Below, piece after piece: positions 1 to 12,800 of a stretch of 64,000 nt of DNA. Both the position numbers and the translations under genes were made by a program. This DNA is from Asterochloris sp. CNOR1 (taxonomy: Eukaryota; Chlorophyta; Trebouxiophyceae; Trebouxiales; Trebouxiaceae), in the NCBI GenBank assembly GCA_963969365.1, contig OZ017748.1, positions 2,170,001 through 2,234,000 of the forward strand, read 5' to 3'. The notes beneath the pieces were generated by a model. The model made no database searches. It saw nothing but the letters and a program-made list of their open reading frames with translations, and was not told where the DNA came from. Position 1 is the first letter of the stretch; each line of letters starts with the position of its first letter.

Positions 1-116
1 ACCTTCAAAGAGGTCAGCTGAAGCACCACCTGAGCCCCACATGCAGCTCTGTCTCAGCCATCAAGAAGAGCAAGCTGCATCAGCTCTGCAGATTGTGGCT
101 GGCAGTACACCCTCAC

Positions 117-264
117 CATTGGAATGCTGCCATTCCCTGGCATCCCCTGGTGGTCCATGGGCGATCCAACGTCGCTCTTCACTCTGAACTCATCCTTGCC
201 TGAGGCGGTGCACAGCAGCCGTCTACTGCGCTGGGGCAGCAGCTGCGCTGGCAGGCTGCAGGGC
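117..264 (-). other. candidate exon of an unidentified minus-strand gene, partial
   Basis: This is a 148-nt stretch, open on the minus strand, with a good acceptor (gtctgcag, just above 264) and a good donor (gtgagg, just below 117). It encodes a basic, Ser/Arg/Cys-containing start (SRRLLCTASGKDEF) followed by a hydrophilic segment (GSPMDHQGMPGNG), which looks like the end of an organelle-targeting peptide and the beginning of a mature protein. The rest of the gene would run off the left edge. I do not recognise the product, and no ATG in this frame is visible upstream before a stop, so a further 5' exon would be required. It could be noise. Confidence 0.3.
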
Positions 265-1256
265 CTGCAGACTCTGCATGTGGTTGAGATAGCCGTCAAT
301 CAACAAAGTCAGGAAGCAGCTGCAGGACTTGACAGTCCCACGGCTCTAGCAGACCAGCAAGCAGCTGCCAGGTTGGCGCGAGCAGCCCGTTGAGGCCTCT
401 TAGCTTACAGGGCTGCGGCCCCGCCTATCAATGGACATGAGCCAGCAGGAAGCTGCAGGGCCAAATTTGGCCCAAGGGGCTCGGTCAGTGACTCCTGCAA
501 GGCTTTGACACAAGCACAGACAAGCCGTCTTGCAAAGGAGAACCTGCCAATCTGCCACACAAATGCTTCTGGCGCATATGCAAGGCCAGCACCTCACATG
601 GAGCCTTTCAAGGACGCACAGAGAGCTGCCCTGGGGACTGGCCCGCAAGCCCACCTGTGTAGTGAGGGCAACAGAGGCTGCCTATGCCCTGCTGCTGCAG
701 GTCGCTGAGGACGCCGCTGGGCGCCTGGCTTCTGTAGGCTGGCACTTGACATTGTGCCGCCCAACAGTCCTGCATGCAGCAGGAAAAGTGATACTAATGT
801 ACACCACAGCTACTTGGCACAGCACAGAGGTGAACCCTCAGACCCCGAATTACAGAGCTTCCGCATGCAGCATCGCCATGCTGCCCAAAAATCCCCTTCA
901 GCAGGCACACTCCAGCTGCAATGCTGCCTGCGGTCTCAACCAATAGCATGATTCTCTGATTGCCCAGCACTGCCTGCCATGGCATTGACAGGGCACTGCA
1001 CCACCTCTGCCAGCATGGGCCAGCTCATTTGACCAGGCCTATCAAGGTGGCGTGCTGCCGCCCAATCCAAGAAGCCATGCCATGTTCCAGCAGGCAGGGT
1101 ACTGCAGGGACCAGGCGCGCACCTCAGCGGCGGGCCCAATCTGCCTTGCGATAGGAATGAGCGGGCCTAGGGCACGGGCACCACCTGCTGCTTGATTGGT
1201 GCAGCTCAGAGGCTAGGCCCCTCAGATGCTGGGCGAAATCCTCTTGACCAATTTCC
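265..1256. other. no supported gene
   Basis: About 1 kb with scattered open frames but no frame that matches a family or joins up through consistent splice sites. It holds the 3' flank of SDH3 on its right side and possibly 5' exons of the leftmost minus-strand gene. Confidence 0.4.
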
Positions 1257-1272
1257 TTACATGTATTTTACA
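1257..1272 (-). terminator. two TGTAA polyadenylation motifs for SDH3
   Basis: On the minus strand TGTAA occurs at 1272-1268 and again at 1261-1257, about 55-70 nt past the SDH3 stop codon. TGTAA is the usual chlorophyte near-upstream poly(A) element, so this is the likely SDH3 mRNA end. Confidence 0.65.
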
Positions 1273-1324
1273 AAGTAGTGCATGCAATTCTTTTGGGGGG
1301 GTCCATGGCAGTGATGGCAGTGAA

Positions 1325-2532
1325 TCAGGATGAGTAGACCACCAGGCCAAGAGTTGCTGCAATGCTGGCCGCAAAGATGGCTTTTGAGGTCCTGTCCACC
1401 ACCTCATTCTCGAGGTAGCTCTTCTTGTCGGCCTGCTTTCCAATGGTGTGCTTCTCCCAGACGATGTGGCGCAGGCCTCCAAGGTAGTGGTACACTAGCG
1501 GGAAGGCAATGCCTGCCTTCAGGGGATACAGCAGGAGGGTGGTGTGTCTGATGGCGTCCACTGTGGCTGGCAGGTCGCCAACCAGGGCCACAAAGCCTGC
1601 CCCTCCAGCCGCTGCATCACAACACAGGGATCAGTGTCAGAAGAGCGCTCCGCTGTGTCAGGTGCTGCTTGTGCTCAAGCAAAAGTCGATAGATAAGCAG
1701 CCTCTCTGGCAGGCCAAATGTCAACACAGCAGCATGGCGGCAGCTGCCTCAAGGTTGGCCTAGCTCACTCTGCAAGGCAACTGCCTGCCAAGACCATCCC
1801 AGCTAACTCTGGCAGGTCTACGTCACGCACCTGCTGTCAGCGCGACGCCAGTCGCCCTGTTTGTGATCGAGGAAATCGCATTGATGGGCATGGCATAATG
1901 AAAGCCCTTGGCATCCACCTCAAAGACGTGTGGAGAGACCGGCCTGTGTTTGAGACGCTGCACAAGAGCATTCACACACTCAGACAGGGCATTGCTGGCA
2001 GGACTGCTGGTGGCAGGCTGACTCAGCAGGCACAGCACACTGACAGACAGGCAATCTGGGCATTTCTGGCAGGACACTGGCCAAGCAGGCAGGCATGGTC
2101 CACATGTCTTCTGGCTGAGAGGACTGGCTGTGCAGCCACAGCACACAGGCAGACGCTGGGCACTGCTAGCAGGGCATCAGCCTAGGAAACAAAGCACGGA
2201 TGCAGGCAGAGCATTGATGCACACCTCCAGGTGGTCCGTAGGCGTCCCCAGGAACTGCGTGCCTGCACTGTATGGCGAGGGCTTCCCATAAAACTCTGGC
2301 ACAGAGCTGCCTGGCCTGCATGGTGCATTACGCTGGGTCAGGCTGCAGTGAATGGCCTCCAGAGGTGCTGCTTCTGAGGTTGCTCAATGGCATCATCATT
2401 GATGAATGCATGCAGGCAACACCTGGTCTGCTGCAGGCAGGCTGGCAGGCCACTGTTGGCTGCCTGTTCACCGCTGCACCTTGCAAGTCTGGCCAACTGC
2501 ACCCCACTCTGGGCCAGGGCCCTGCGTGACAT
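1325..2532 (-). CDS. SDH3: succinate dehydrogenase cytochrome b subunit, SDH3/SdhC (complex II membrane anchor)
   Basis: Four exons: 2532-2423, 2315-2225, 1957-1831 and 1611-1325. All splice phases agree and give about 205 residues. The first ~40 residues (MSRRALAQSGVQLARLARCS...) are Arg/Ser/Ala-rich and look like a mitochondrial presequence. The SdhC signature follows: RPVSPHV, then SSITNRATGVAL, which is the quinone-site serine/arginine region. The haem-ligand region HYLGGLRHIVWE lies in the second hydrophobic helix, and a last helix (AIFAASIAATLGLVVYS) ends the protein. The product anchors the SDH1/SDH2 catalytic dimer in the inner mitochondrial membrane and helps form the ubiquinone site. 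It is divergent from SDH4, with only 124 bp between the two ATGs. The start was chosen because it is the only ATG in phase with exon 2 and it opens a presequence. Confidence 0.92.
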
Positions 2533-2656
2533 GGTGGCCTACGTTCAGCAACCTCAGCCACACCTGATCAGCACAGCGATGCAGACAATCCGACGAGCAC
2601 AACTTGTCAGGTCAAAGCAGCGTCACTCTCGCAAGTGTGAAAAATCCGAATCGACG
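2533..2656. promoter_or_regulatory. SDH3/SDH4 bidirectional promoter region
   Basis: Only 124 bp separate the SDH3 ATG (minus, 2532) from the proposed SDH4 ATG (plus, 2657). Both 5' UTRs and both core promoters must fit here, or the SDH4 start must be moved. I see no TATA box. Co-regulation is inferred from the arrangement and from the shared complex. Confidence 0.6.
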
Positions 2657-3582
2657 ATGGCCAGCACTGGCCAGGCCAGCCAGGGCCTCCTGAATAAGGT
2701 TCTGAGAGGTCTGTATGCCGTGCATGAGAGACCTCAATACCATCTGCACTTAGCAGCTGACAAAGTGGCGATGATACTGCTGCAGCTGATGCTGCGGGGT
2801 CTGCAGGACAGAAGCTTTTTGAGCAATCGCACATTGCTCTGGCAGGTGCAGCAGCGGACTGCCCTTGCTCAACTGCGCCTGCATCATCTGCTGCCCATGC
2901 TGGCTGTTGACATGGGTCCTGCCAACTGCAGCCCTCACGCCTCTGGCAATATTCTCCTCGGATGTGAGCCCTCTGCTGTGATGCATGTTGCATTATGTGC
3001 GTGGTCTGATGCTGCCGCATGTCTTGCAGAACACGGCAAGCTGAGTCCCATCCCTATTTTGCTGCAGGGCACGGCACTCCAGCGAGTGACAGACGTGGCG
3101 CTGGGAGTTGCCATCCCTGTCCACTCTCACATTGCCATCAACAGCGTCCTGTCTGACTATGTCCCCAAGAGTGTCATGGGTGAGGGCCTGCCGGAATGAT
3201 GCCAGCAGCACTGCCCTGCCAATTGCTGGCGTCTGGGTGCAGCAGGCAGCTTGACACATGCTGAGGAGCTGGCGGGTGCCAGTGCCTGAACGATGGGTGC
3301 TCTCACGAGGGGCTGGCGCTGGAGGCAACCTGCACAGCACAAGGGCTGCAGTGTGCCTGTTGCCGGCTGGTCAGTTGCTTACATGCTGCGGGCAGGTAGC
3401 ACATGCATCCTGCACCCTGGTGTGGACATCCGCCAAGCAGCTGCCTCTCTTATGCAGGTGCTTCCCGGGTTGGTGCACTTGGTGTGACTGCCATCACCCT
3501 CCTGGGCTTTGCAAAGCTCAACCTGGTGGGGCCGGGCATAACACCAACTGTCAAGAAGCTGTGGAGAAAAGACCCCCAGTGA
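2657..3582 (+). CDS. SDH4: succinate dehydrogenase membrane anchor subunit, SDH4/SdhD
   Basis: Exons 2657-2698, 3068-3179 and 3458-3582 join in phase to about 92 residues. The second exon carries the SdhD signature helix: RVTDVALGVAIPVHSHIA, then NSVLSDYVP, with the histidines near the haem/quinone site and the Asp-Tyr pair. The last exon gives a second membrane helix (GVTAITLLGFAKLNLVG) and a short basic tail ending KKLWRKDPQ. Exons 2 and 3 are firm. Exon 1 (MASTGQASQGLLNK) is the weakest part: it is in phase and has a gt donor, but it is short for a presequence, so another 5' exon may exist. The family normally has a third helix, and this protein seems reduced to two, as in some algal and plant SDH4 proteins. 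Confidence 0.85.
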
Positions 3583-3868
3583 TGCATCACTGCCTATGCC
3601 TGTACCTGTATGCTCTCTACAACATCATGATGCACCATCACTATGCTGCCATGTTAAGCACTTCCCTGCTGGAGAAGAGTCGAGCTACAAGCAATCGCGT
3701 ATATCTGCCATGGGTTTGCTCACAGAGCTCGTGGCGTTGTTGCCCGAATGAACTTGTCATGCAGGCAAAAATCACAATGCTGCAATCAAGCTTTGTCCTT
3801 CAATTGAAACACATGGAGGGAGGACACATAGCAAAGAACCAGACAAATGAGCCGAGTGCATGTTTGCC
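3583..3868. other. convergent 3' flank between SDH4 and the lipase gene
   Basis: Nothing beyond 3' UTRs. SDH4 on the plus strand and the lipase gene on the minus strand converge here. Confidence 0.5.
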
Positions 3869-3873
3869 TTACA
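3869..3873 (-). terminator. TGTAA polyadenylation motif of the lipase gene
   Basis: Minus-strand TGTAAGG lies about 25 nt beyond the lipase stop codon, the expected place for a chlorophyte poly(A) signal. Confidence 0.6.
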
Positions 3874-3896
3874 AAAATGGCAGGGGAGAGCCAAAC

Positions 3897-6800
3897 TTAT
3901 TGGCCCCGACTATTAGACCTTTTGCTGCGCAGGAGCCGATTGGCCACATAGTTACGTAGCTCATCTTTCACAGCAAAGGTGAAGTCCAGGTGCCCAAAGT
4001 CAAACTCTTTAAGGGTGACATTGCAGCCAGCCTCCTTCATGTGTCTAAAGTGCGTCTGGACATTCTCCTTGGCAATGATGCCTGCAGCCAGAGCATGTGA
4101 CTGGAAAGCGTCCAGCAAGTAATGGGACATGATGAAGATGGTGCCTGCACCCCTTGCTGTTGCATAACATTGACCTGCAGGTGGAGGGCAGCACAGCAAC
4201 TGGCCTCAGGCACAGTAAGGCCCAAGTCAATTCTTGTGAGGGTTAAGTAAACAGCAGGGAAGTGACAGAGCCACGCCTCACCATCTGCAGTGCCTGCCAC
4301 CAGATCGATGGGCATCTCCAGAAGGCCATAGTTGGCTGCAATGTCTATGGGCCAGGGCTCGTCATAGTTATTTTCATTGGCCTCACTGCTGCTATGATCA
4401 AAGAGTTGGAACTTGCCTGACCTGACCCACTGCAGCGCGGGCGTGCGCATTGTCATGAAGCTGCTGTTGAAGCTCAAACAAGAGGATGTAAAGTTCAGAT
4501 CAGGGACAGCAGCAGGCATGTGCAGTTCGGGCAAGAGTCTCAAGCTGCCATTGTAGGCTGCCATGAAGGAAGGGAGCTGATGCATCAGCAAAAGCAGCAG
4601 CAATGGCAGCCTACCTGTACACAGTGCATGGCGGTGTGCAGCGACACGCTGGGCATCGCTTTGCTGTTATAGTGAGGCATCTGCAGGGCACATCAGCAAA
4701 TGCCAGCTGATCTGTCTGGCAGGTACAACTGCGCTGAAGCAAGCAGGCACTGCGCAGCCACTGCATCCTCCAAACTGCTGGCATGCAGCTCAGACACTGT
4801 TGCATTTCAAGCACAGAGGAGCAAGTGGGCACTGTTGGGGTGCAGGCATGCAGTGGGCTGTATTGCCGCATTTCAGCATGAAGAGAGAATGGAAGCTGCG
4901 AGACAGCCTGGCATGCAGCCTCACCTGCATGGCCTGATCCCATTGGCTCTTGTCATCATTCAGCGCCTTCTTGAGGATGGCGGTGAACAGGTCTTTCAGT
5001 GCAGGGATCTGCAGCACCAGCAGCATGGACTCAGGTAACAAGCAATTTGTCTGCAGGGATGCAGCGCCCCAGCAGCGCAGCCTGGACAGACCTTCGTGGC
5101 AATGGCTCGTCACTTCAACTAAAAAGTACAGGTCCTGTGGCGCTAAGTGAGTCAGAAAGCAGGTCACAGGCACCTTCAGCAAGAAGCTGGCATGGCCGTG
5201 TGGTGTCCCCTGAGGGTGCATGTGCAGCTCAGACACACTGATGTCCCACTGAGCAACTAGGATAGCCGTCCGTCAAGCGGGAGCTTAGCAGGGGTGGCTT
5301 CTGCATAGGAGGTTGAGAGGTCACACAGCGCAGCATTGTTGTGCACACAGGCCAGCTGAGCTCCAGGCACCTGGGGCTGGCCGCCTGACCTTCTGGATGT
5401 CCACATGCAGCTTGAAGGCCACATAGCGCAGCAGGGAGGTGGGGATGTAGGCGCCAGCGCCCGTCCCAGGTCTGAAGCGGCGCAGCACCTTGATGATGGG
5501 GGGGACGAACCACAGGAAGGGCCAGGCCACCTGCAGCCGGACACAGAGATGTCAGCCGCACAGCAAGCTGCCTGGCAGCCACATTGCAGGTTTCCACCTC
5601 ACCATAGATCATGAGGCTGTGCCCCAAGATCTGGAGACTGTGCTGGGTACAAGGCAAGGGACAAGGGCCATGCCATCCCTGATTGAAACTCGACTGCCAG
5701 TCACAAGGTCAAACAGCCTTGCAGAAGCACAGATACGCCATGCCTCACTGCCAGGCAGACAAGCATGGCACATTGCTTCCAGCAGGCCCCATGCAGGCCA
5801 TGGGTGTGCACCCTGACAAGCAGGGGCCTGAACTCCAAGCAAGCAGATAACCCACCTTTGCCGCACGCATTCTGGCATCACAATGCAAAGACAGTCCTCA
5901 GAGTGCCACTCTCAACAGAATCACCCTCAGGCAGCCGACAAGGTGCAGCCAGACTCACGATTGGACAGTTGTGGTGGAAGCCGGCAGGGGTCAGCAGGAT
6001 GAGCCGGCTGATGCCCGTGCTCCTGCCTGCCCGGGCGGCAGTGACGGCGTGGATCAGGAGCGAGGCGCCCCCCAGGCTGTGGCCCACTGCGCTGATGCTG
6101 TAGGGCAGCTCTGCCACTCCACCCTGCCCTTGTGGCAGCCTGCAGCACACACACCAGACCGTCCAATGAGCCCAGTCCATCCATATGGGCCTCGGGCCAG
6201 CCACCACAGCGGCCCTACTATGCACCCAGACATGCGCTCTGCAGCCATGCAGGCTGTGCGGCAGAGATGCTGTCCGCGGCAACGCCTGAACAGCCGGCAG
6301 GCGCCTGAACACGCAGTTCTTGCCTGCTGTCATCATGGCTGCCTGACCGATGGCCGCTGGGTCCTGCCAGCTCTGAGTCCTGGCTGCGCAAAGGCCCCGC
6401 TGAACTCCTGTCCCGCGCACTGCTGTGACTGTGACGGGACCCTGATGTGCTGGACCGCCGCTGCAGCAGCTGCAGCTCGTGTGGCAGGTCTGCATGGCAG
6501 AGCACAAGTCCACTGCGCAACATGAGTACTTGGCTGATCACGCCTGCTGTAGAAGATTCAGCAGATCCACACAGCAGAGATGTCAGGGGCCCGACAGATG
6601 CTACCTACAGACTGCCAATCTGGCCTGCTAGCTTTTATGAGCCAACAGCTGCTTTGCAGGTGTCCAGTGCCTGAGCTCCTGCAGAGGAGAGGGAAGTCAC
6701 AGCTGCAGTCGTGCAGCATCAGCCCTGTTGCAGCAGGCACCACCTCCTTGGCTGCTAGATGCCCCTGGGCTTTCCACTGTGGCAGAGCCCAAACCGCCGC

Positions 6801-9800
6801 CTACCTCCAGCCTGTTCCACGCCGCCCGTTGAGCTCTTGTCCGGCCGCAGAGCTGAATCTGTCCCTGGCGAGGCTCTCACCACAGCAGCGTCCTGCTGGG
6901 CCAACCTGTCGTGGTGGCTGCTGCTGCGGCGCATGGGCGCTGCCTGGGCTGGCCTGCTGCCAGCCTGGGAGGCAGACTGGCTGCTGGTGTGCACGCGCAG
7001 CTTGGGAGTGTTCTGAATGCCGACCTCCTCTGCCTGGCCACTGCGCAGCTGCTCAGCAGAGGGCTCTGTTGTCTTGCCGGCGGACCTGAAGCCTGCTGGC
7101 CTCCCATTGAGGTAGGCATGGCCAGCAGACGGCTCTGCTTCCTGCTCAGCCACAGGCCTGCTCATTGGGGGGGCCTGCTCCAACCCCGCTACTTGCACCG
7201 CCATCCGGCTGCTGTTGCGCTGTCGTGCAGCCAGGGCCAGTTTGTCCCTGCCTCCTGCTGCTGCCTGGTGGACTCCAGCAGGTATGGCCTGGCTAAGGGA
7301 GGCGGAGGCCTGGCCTGCGCCACAGGAGCTGGCCGCACCCGGACCACTGCTGGGAGGATCCTGTGCGCCCCCCACGCTGCGCTGTGCTGAGTACGTGGCA
7401 TCTTCGGCCAGCTGCAGGGGTGTAGGCGAGGTTGGCGAGTTGTCGCTGAGGGCTGCGTCCCAATCCTCCTCATGGCTCAGGCCACTGGTGGCCGTATCAT
7501 ACCCCTGTGGGCTGCGTACCAGGGACTCACCCCTGCAACATGTGCACACCTTTGGCTACTCATTGCTCATGCAGGTTCTGAGCCTGCAAGAGCACTACAG
7601 ACAAAATCTTATGGTAAAGTGGCTGTCCACACCCTTGAGGGCTGCCCGCCACAAAGTCACCCCTACAGGCCATCAAGCGATGTGCTGGCACACCTGCCTG
7701 ACACTTTAGAGCTGGAGTCCAGCCTGAGCCCTGTCATCTGCACACCCTGCCAGTAACTGCTTCCATGCTGAGGAGTTTGGGCCCCTCCTTTGCTGATCAT
7801 ATCATGGGGCAGGGCAGGCTGAGCTGCCACTGCCACCCTGAGCACAATTGCCTATTCCCTCGTGCATCTGCCAGCAGTGTCATTGGCATCAACCCTCAGG
7901 CTGACACAGCTGCAGATCAAGGAATTGCTGGCAGTCTGCACAGGCAAATCACAGCAGGGCAGGCTTTTATGCAGCTGGAGCACTTTTGTGGCCATGCAGC
8001 TGAACAGATTTGCGCAGCCAAACGCCCTCCAATCCCACCTGGGAGATCCAAACAAGGCATCATGTGCGTCAGCTCCCTCCACCCGTGTCTCCTCGTCAGC
8101 CTCCTCATCCGCCGCAAAGCTGAACACGTCCTCATGCGACCCCAGCAGGTCGCTGTCAAGGGGGGAGCTGGTGACGTGCCGGCTCTGCGGGGTGGGCCCC
8201 AGGCCGCCAGGGGGCTGCAGCTCGCTGCGGGCCTTGGCAGGGTGCCGCGCAGGACGGCGCCGGGCACTGGGTAGACTGCCGACATGCTCTGCGAACCGCG
8301 GCTTGTTTAGCTGCGGCAACAGAAGGTCCATGGTCACGTGAACCCACAAAGTCGACGGCCACAGCAGCCGGGCAGACCCGCAGGCAGAGGACTGGGCATT
8401 ACAGGTGTAGTCAGATCAACACCCTCCTGGCCCCTCACGGCTGGCCAGCACATCTCGCAGAAGCCACCCGCGCAGCTGCAGTGGCAACCTGCGCATGCTC
8501 CCTGTATGTCTCTGCAGCAGCGAGTCCAGTCCCCCCCTGTGGCTGCCCCGCCCTACTGCAGGGCCGCCCGTCCTCTGCATGCTGGGTCTCCGCCCCACCC
8601 ACCAGGGCAGCTGCCTGCAGGTGCCCCAGCTCCAGCTCGCCATAGCTGAAGGACCTGCGTAGCCTGCACAGCAGGCACAGGACAGCTCGACCAACCAGTC
8701 TGAGCGCTGTGCTGCTGTCAGGCACGGTTTAGCAGAGAGATCCCGCTGCCAGCCCAGCTTCATGCAGCTCGTGACGCCCAGATTGGGACGAAGCGCCTCC
8801 TGTAAATCAGCTCACTTGAAAAGAATTGCAACCACGATAAACCAGATGGCGCAAGACTTGTGGGCTGCACAAGTGTTACCATGGCAATGCCACCCCTGTC
8901 ATGTGCAGCCCCCTCATTGAAAGGCTGTGCAGCTATGGCAGGGCACATGCTGTCAGGTCCAACATGAGGCCCTGCCTTTAAAGCAAGAGCAGTCCCTCGT
9001 GCAGCCGTCTCACCCCCAGATGTGTGGCCACAGGAGGCCTTGCGGACAGATGCATTCAGCCCAGATGTGATGCCCACAGCAGCTGTGCTGTCCAGGATCG
9101 CTGCAAAGCGCCTCTGAGATGTGCAGGCCCCAGTTCAGTCCTCACTCACCCGCGGTTGTGCGGGCGCAGCAGGGCCGCGCCCCCCGGGGCGTGCAGCGCA
9201 TCTGCCAGGTCCAGGTTGGCCTGCTGCCCCAGGTGCAGGGCAAAGCTGCGGCGCGTCCCGCGATGCAGCTCGGCCATCTTGATCTGGTGGATGTAACCAA
9301 ACTGGGCCTCCATGTCCTCCTGCCCCAGCTCGTTGATGGTGTAGAACCAGTATCGGGCGCCGCGCTTCTCCTTGACTGCAGGGGCAGCGCTGGTCCTGTG
9401 AGAGTGTGTGTGCTGATGCTGGGCTCTCACTGTGGAGTCCTCAGATGCACACACAGCACGATACAGGGTGGTGCAGTGGGATCAGAGAGTGTGCAGCCAG
9501 GTGTACAGCAGCCAGCTGTCACGTCATTGCAGGTGCAGCAGGTTGGCGAACCTCAGCAGTGCACAGGCATGCACACAGTCATTCATCAGGATGGCAGCTG
9601 GCAGCGGCATGATGCCCCGGGCTTGCCGTCGCATTGCGTGTGCAGTTGGGCGGTGCGACACGAGTAGGCAGAGTGTGCAGCTCACGTCGGTGGGCACGCG
9701 GCGGGTTGGCCCTTGAGTTCCCCAGCCAGACGTCAAAGCCTAGCTCCGAGGCGGCAAAGGCCTGGGAGCCCGTGCTGCCATTGGAGACCCACCCCAGGGA

Positions 9801-12800
9801 GGTGTCCAGCACGCCGTGCATGAAGAAGGCCACATTCCTGGCACCTGCACAAACAGGTACAGCCTGCTGGGATGCAGACAGTGGGTCAGGGCAGCTTGCG
9901 GTGGCAGTCGTGATGGCGGAGTGGCAGTGGTGGCTGCAGTCAAGCAGGGGCTGCACAACATTTGTGCCACACAACCTTGGACGCCTCCAGCAGGGCACAG
10001 TGGAGCGCTGTCGCAGTCGAGGGTGCAAGACCGGCCAGCACACGCCCTCTGCTGCGCGTAAGCAGCGGCATGCGGATATGCCAGACATCTCTGCATCCAA
10101 CAGGAAGGGTGCAGTCCATAGGTGCCAGGATCCGCATGTTGCCGCACAGCATGACATAAAGTGCCTCAAGCAGTTCCTGCATGTCCAGCTGGGGGAGGCG
10201 CCCCATGCAAAGCTGTTGCTGGCAGCGACTATGCTCGCGCAACCTCAGCAACTTGATACCACTGGGCCCCCACGCACCCAGCTTGGGAATGCGCTCCATG
10301 CGGAGGATGTAGCCGTCGGTGGTGGTCACCGTGTGCTCCTCCAAGCCGTAGCCCGCAGCCCTGATTACGTCCGCCGTGGCAAAGCTGCTCTGCAATGTCT
10401 CAGCTGCGGCAGACGCGGTTGCGCGGCGCAGCTGGGCAGGAGTGGGTGCAGGTGCGCCGGGACCGGATGCCATGTTCCTAGAGGTGCGCTGCAGGGCAGG
10501 CAGGGGCTGCTGGGGGCATTGCTTCCCCCAGGCAAGTGTGCGCACAGCCAGGCAGCAGGGCCAAGCAGTGCAGACAGGGCCATGAGACTGATCAGGAGGC
10601 TATCCAGGCTGCCTGAAGGCAGAAGAGCAGCTGGGTCTGGGCGTGAAGAGCATGACAGGGGCTGTGTCCTGCACAGTGCAGGTCTCACCGCGGCCAGAGG
10701 ACCAGCGCCCCTCCCAACAGGCACGACGGGCACAAAAGCGTCCTTGGGCGGGGGAAGGAGCAGCAGCTTCTGCGTGACCCATCTGAGGGCATCAAAAATG
10801 CTGCTGACTGCCAGCTCTAATTGCTCCACAGCGTCCTCAAGGAAGCCACGTCGCCCCTTCTGCTGGACTGCGTAGCCTGCAGAGCACCCAGCACTGGCTC
10901 AGCAATGAGGAAAACGTCAATCAAGATGTGCTGGGTGGGCTGCCAGCTGCATCTAATGTTCATGAAGGCAGCACGTGAAGATTTGCAGCGTACTGCCCTC
11001 TACCAAGCAGCTGGTCCTGGCAGTCGAGGTAGTCCTGGCTGGGCCTGGTTTGACTGCTTGTGGACACTCACCATGTAGCCGCCTGGCATGGCCTGCCAGC
11101 AAGTGGGTACTCACTCCTGCCCCTGGCATGAGGATGATTTGCCATGCTCCAAACCTGTCAAAACTCATTTGCTGGGCCCCACCAGAGGGTTTGTCGAACA
11201 AGTCGCTCCCATTGCGGCGCAGGAACCTCGCTGCGTGCCCGCCCTCAATTGGCCGACTGCCACGGCTGTTGCGCCTCAGCAGTTCGTCCCGCTCCAGCCG
11301 CTGCTTTGCTGCTGACCGCGCCTGGCGCTCCTGCTTCTCCCGGCGGCGCTGGTGCCGCTGCTGCTGTGTCAAGGGCTGCTGTGTCAAGGGCTGCTCCCCG
11401 CTGGAACTGCGCCTGCATCCAGAGTGCCTGTTGTCACTTTGACCCTTGACTAGCCAATCCATCCCCTGGGCTGTTCCACAGTAGCAAAAGCCACGGATAC
11501 AGCATGAGGACCTGCTGCAGGTGCCAAGCGAGGAGCTACGCTTGGGGGCTGGTGCAGCGTGCTGCTGACTGCTGCTGCACCTGCATGCTTGGGAGGGCGG
11601 CATCAAGGCAGCTACAGCTCTCACATTGAGCTGTGCATGCATGCCGGAGAGGCAGCATCAGGTGCTGCGCCTGCATGGTGGGAATGCAGCGTGTCGGGGG
11701 GCCCTGCATGCCTCCGCCGGAGCTGTACCAGGATGCTCAGGAGTCAAGCTCCTGGCTTCCAGCTGCGACTGACCTGAAGCTACCTCTCAGCGTGCTGCTG
11801 TGGCCACCAGGCAGATGCCTACGGCCGACCATGCCTGCGGCCACTCATGCCTGCGGCTCATGCTGGCCTCTGTGGACAGACTCCCTGACCAAGCATTCAT
11901 GCATCGCAACCGGGCATGCACCTGTGGACAGGGACTCCTGCTGCATCATCTGGCCGGCGCACCCCCAGGTAGCGCAGCGTTGCCGCTGCAGACCCCGAGG
12001 CTGTGCGCGACAAGGATCTCCATAGGGACGCCGTTTCCTGTGCTGAGCCAGCAGGCTCCTCTCCATTCAGGCTGGCTGCAAGGCATGGCACACAGTGAAG
12101 CCAGTGTTGCCCCGCTGGCCTGACAGAGCAGAACAGGCATTGCTCTCTTGCTGAACAGCAAGAAGCAGCAGCTGAGGAGCAAGGCCTGTCCCACGAGACT
12201 CCGAGTGGGATCTGCAGCCCAGACACGTAGAGGCTTGCTGCTCTCCAAAATTCCTCCACCACTAGATTCGTCTGGGACTGCGCCTGCAGACCAGGCAGAA
12301 GCCCCACCTCGCGGAGACTGCGGCTCCTGCCCTGCACTGCTCATGCCCGCTGCATCCTCGGTGTGGCCGTGCACGGACCTGTCACGGGCGATCATCAGGT
12401 TGAAGTTGTTGGGCCCAGGTGCCCAAGTCTGCAGACGTGCACCAGATTCAGGTAGCTGCACACAGCCACCTGCCCCACAGGCAAGTGGCGCGGGCATGTG
12501 CCTGCACGCGGTCCATTACACAGGTGACAGCTGCTGGGTAAGAGCAGGTGCTCAGCACTTACACAGGTGACAGCTGCTGGGTGAGAGGAGGTGCTCAGCA
12601 CAGACAATGCAGGTGCCCACCTGCCATGCCTCAGTCCGGTCCTTGGCAGGCCTGAGGTTTTCCACGCCCGGCACCCACTTTGTGAACCACGTGACGCAGC
12701 CATTGACAAAGCGCAGCAGCTGAGCAAAGGCCTCATGGACAAAAGACTTGATGGACTCCTCCCATGAGCCCAGGACGGTGGTTTGAAACCACGCCCCTGC

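Noticed and set aside
2387-3199. 270-codon plus-strand frame covering the SDH3/SDH4 promoter
   Set aside because: Only its last part (3068-3179) is SDH4 exon 2. The rest overlaps SDH3 exon 1 on the other strand and the SDH4 first intron.
9634-10875. 413-codon open frame on the plus strand
   Set aside because: It is antisense to well-matched lipase exons (DVWLGNSRAN, FMHGVLD, TTTDGYILRME) and has no family-like content. It stays open because of GC-rich codon composition.
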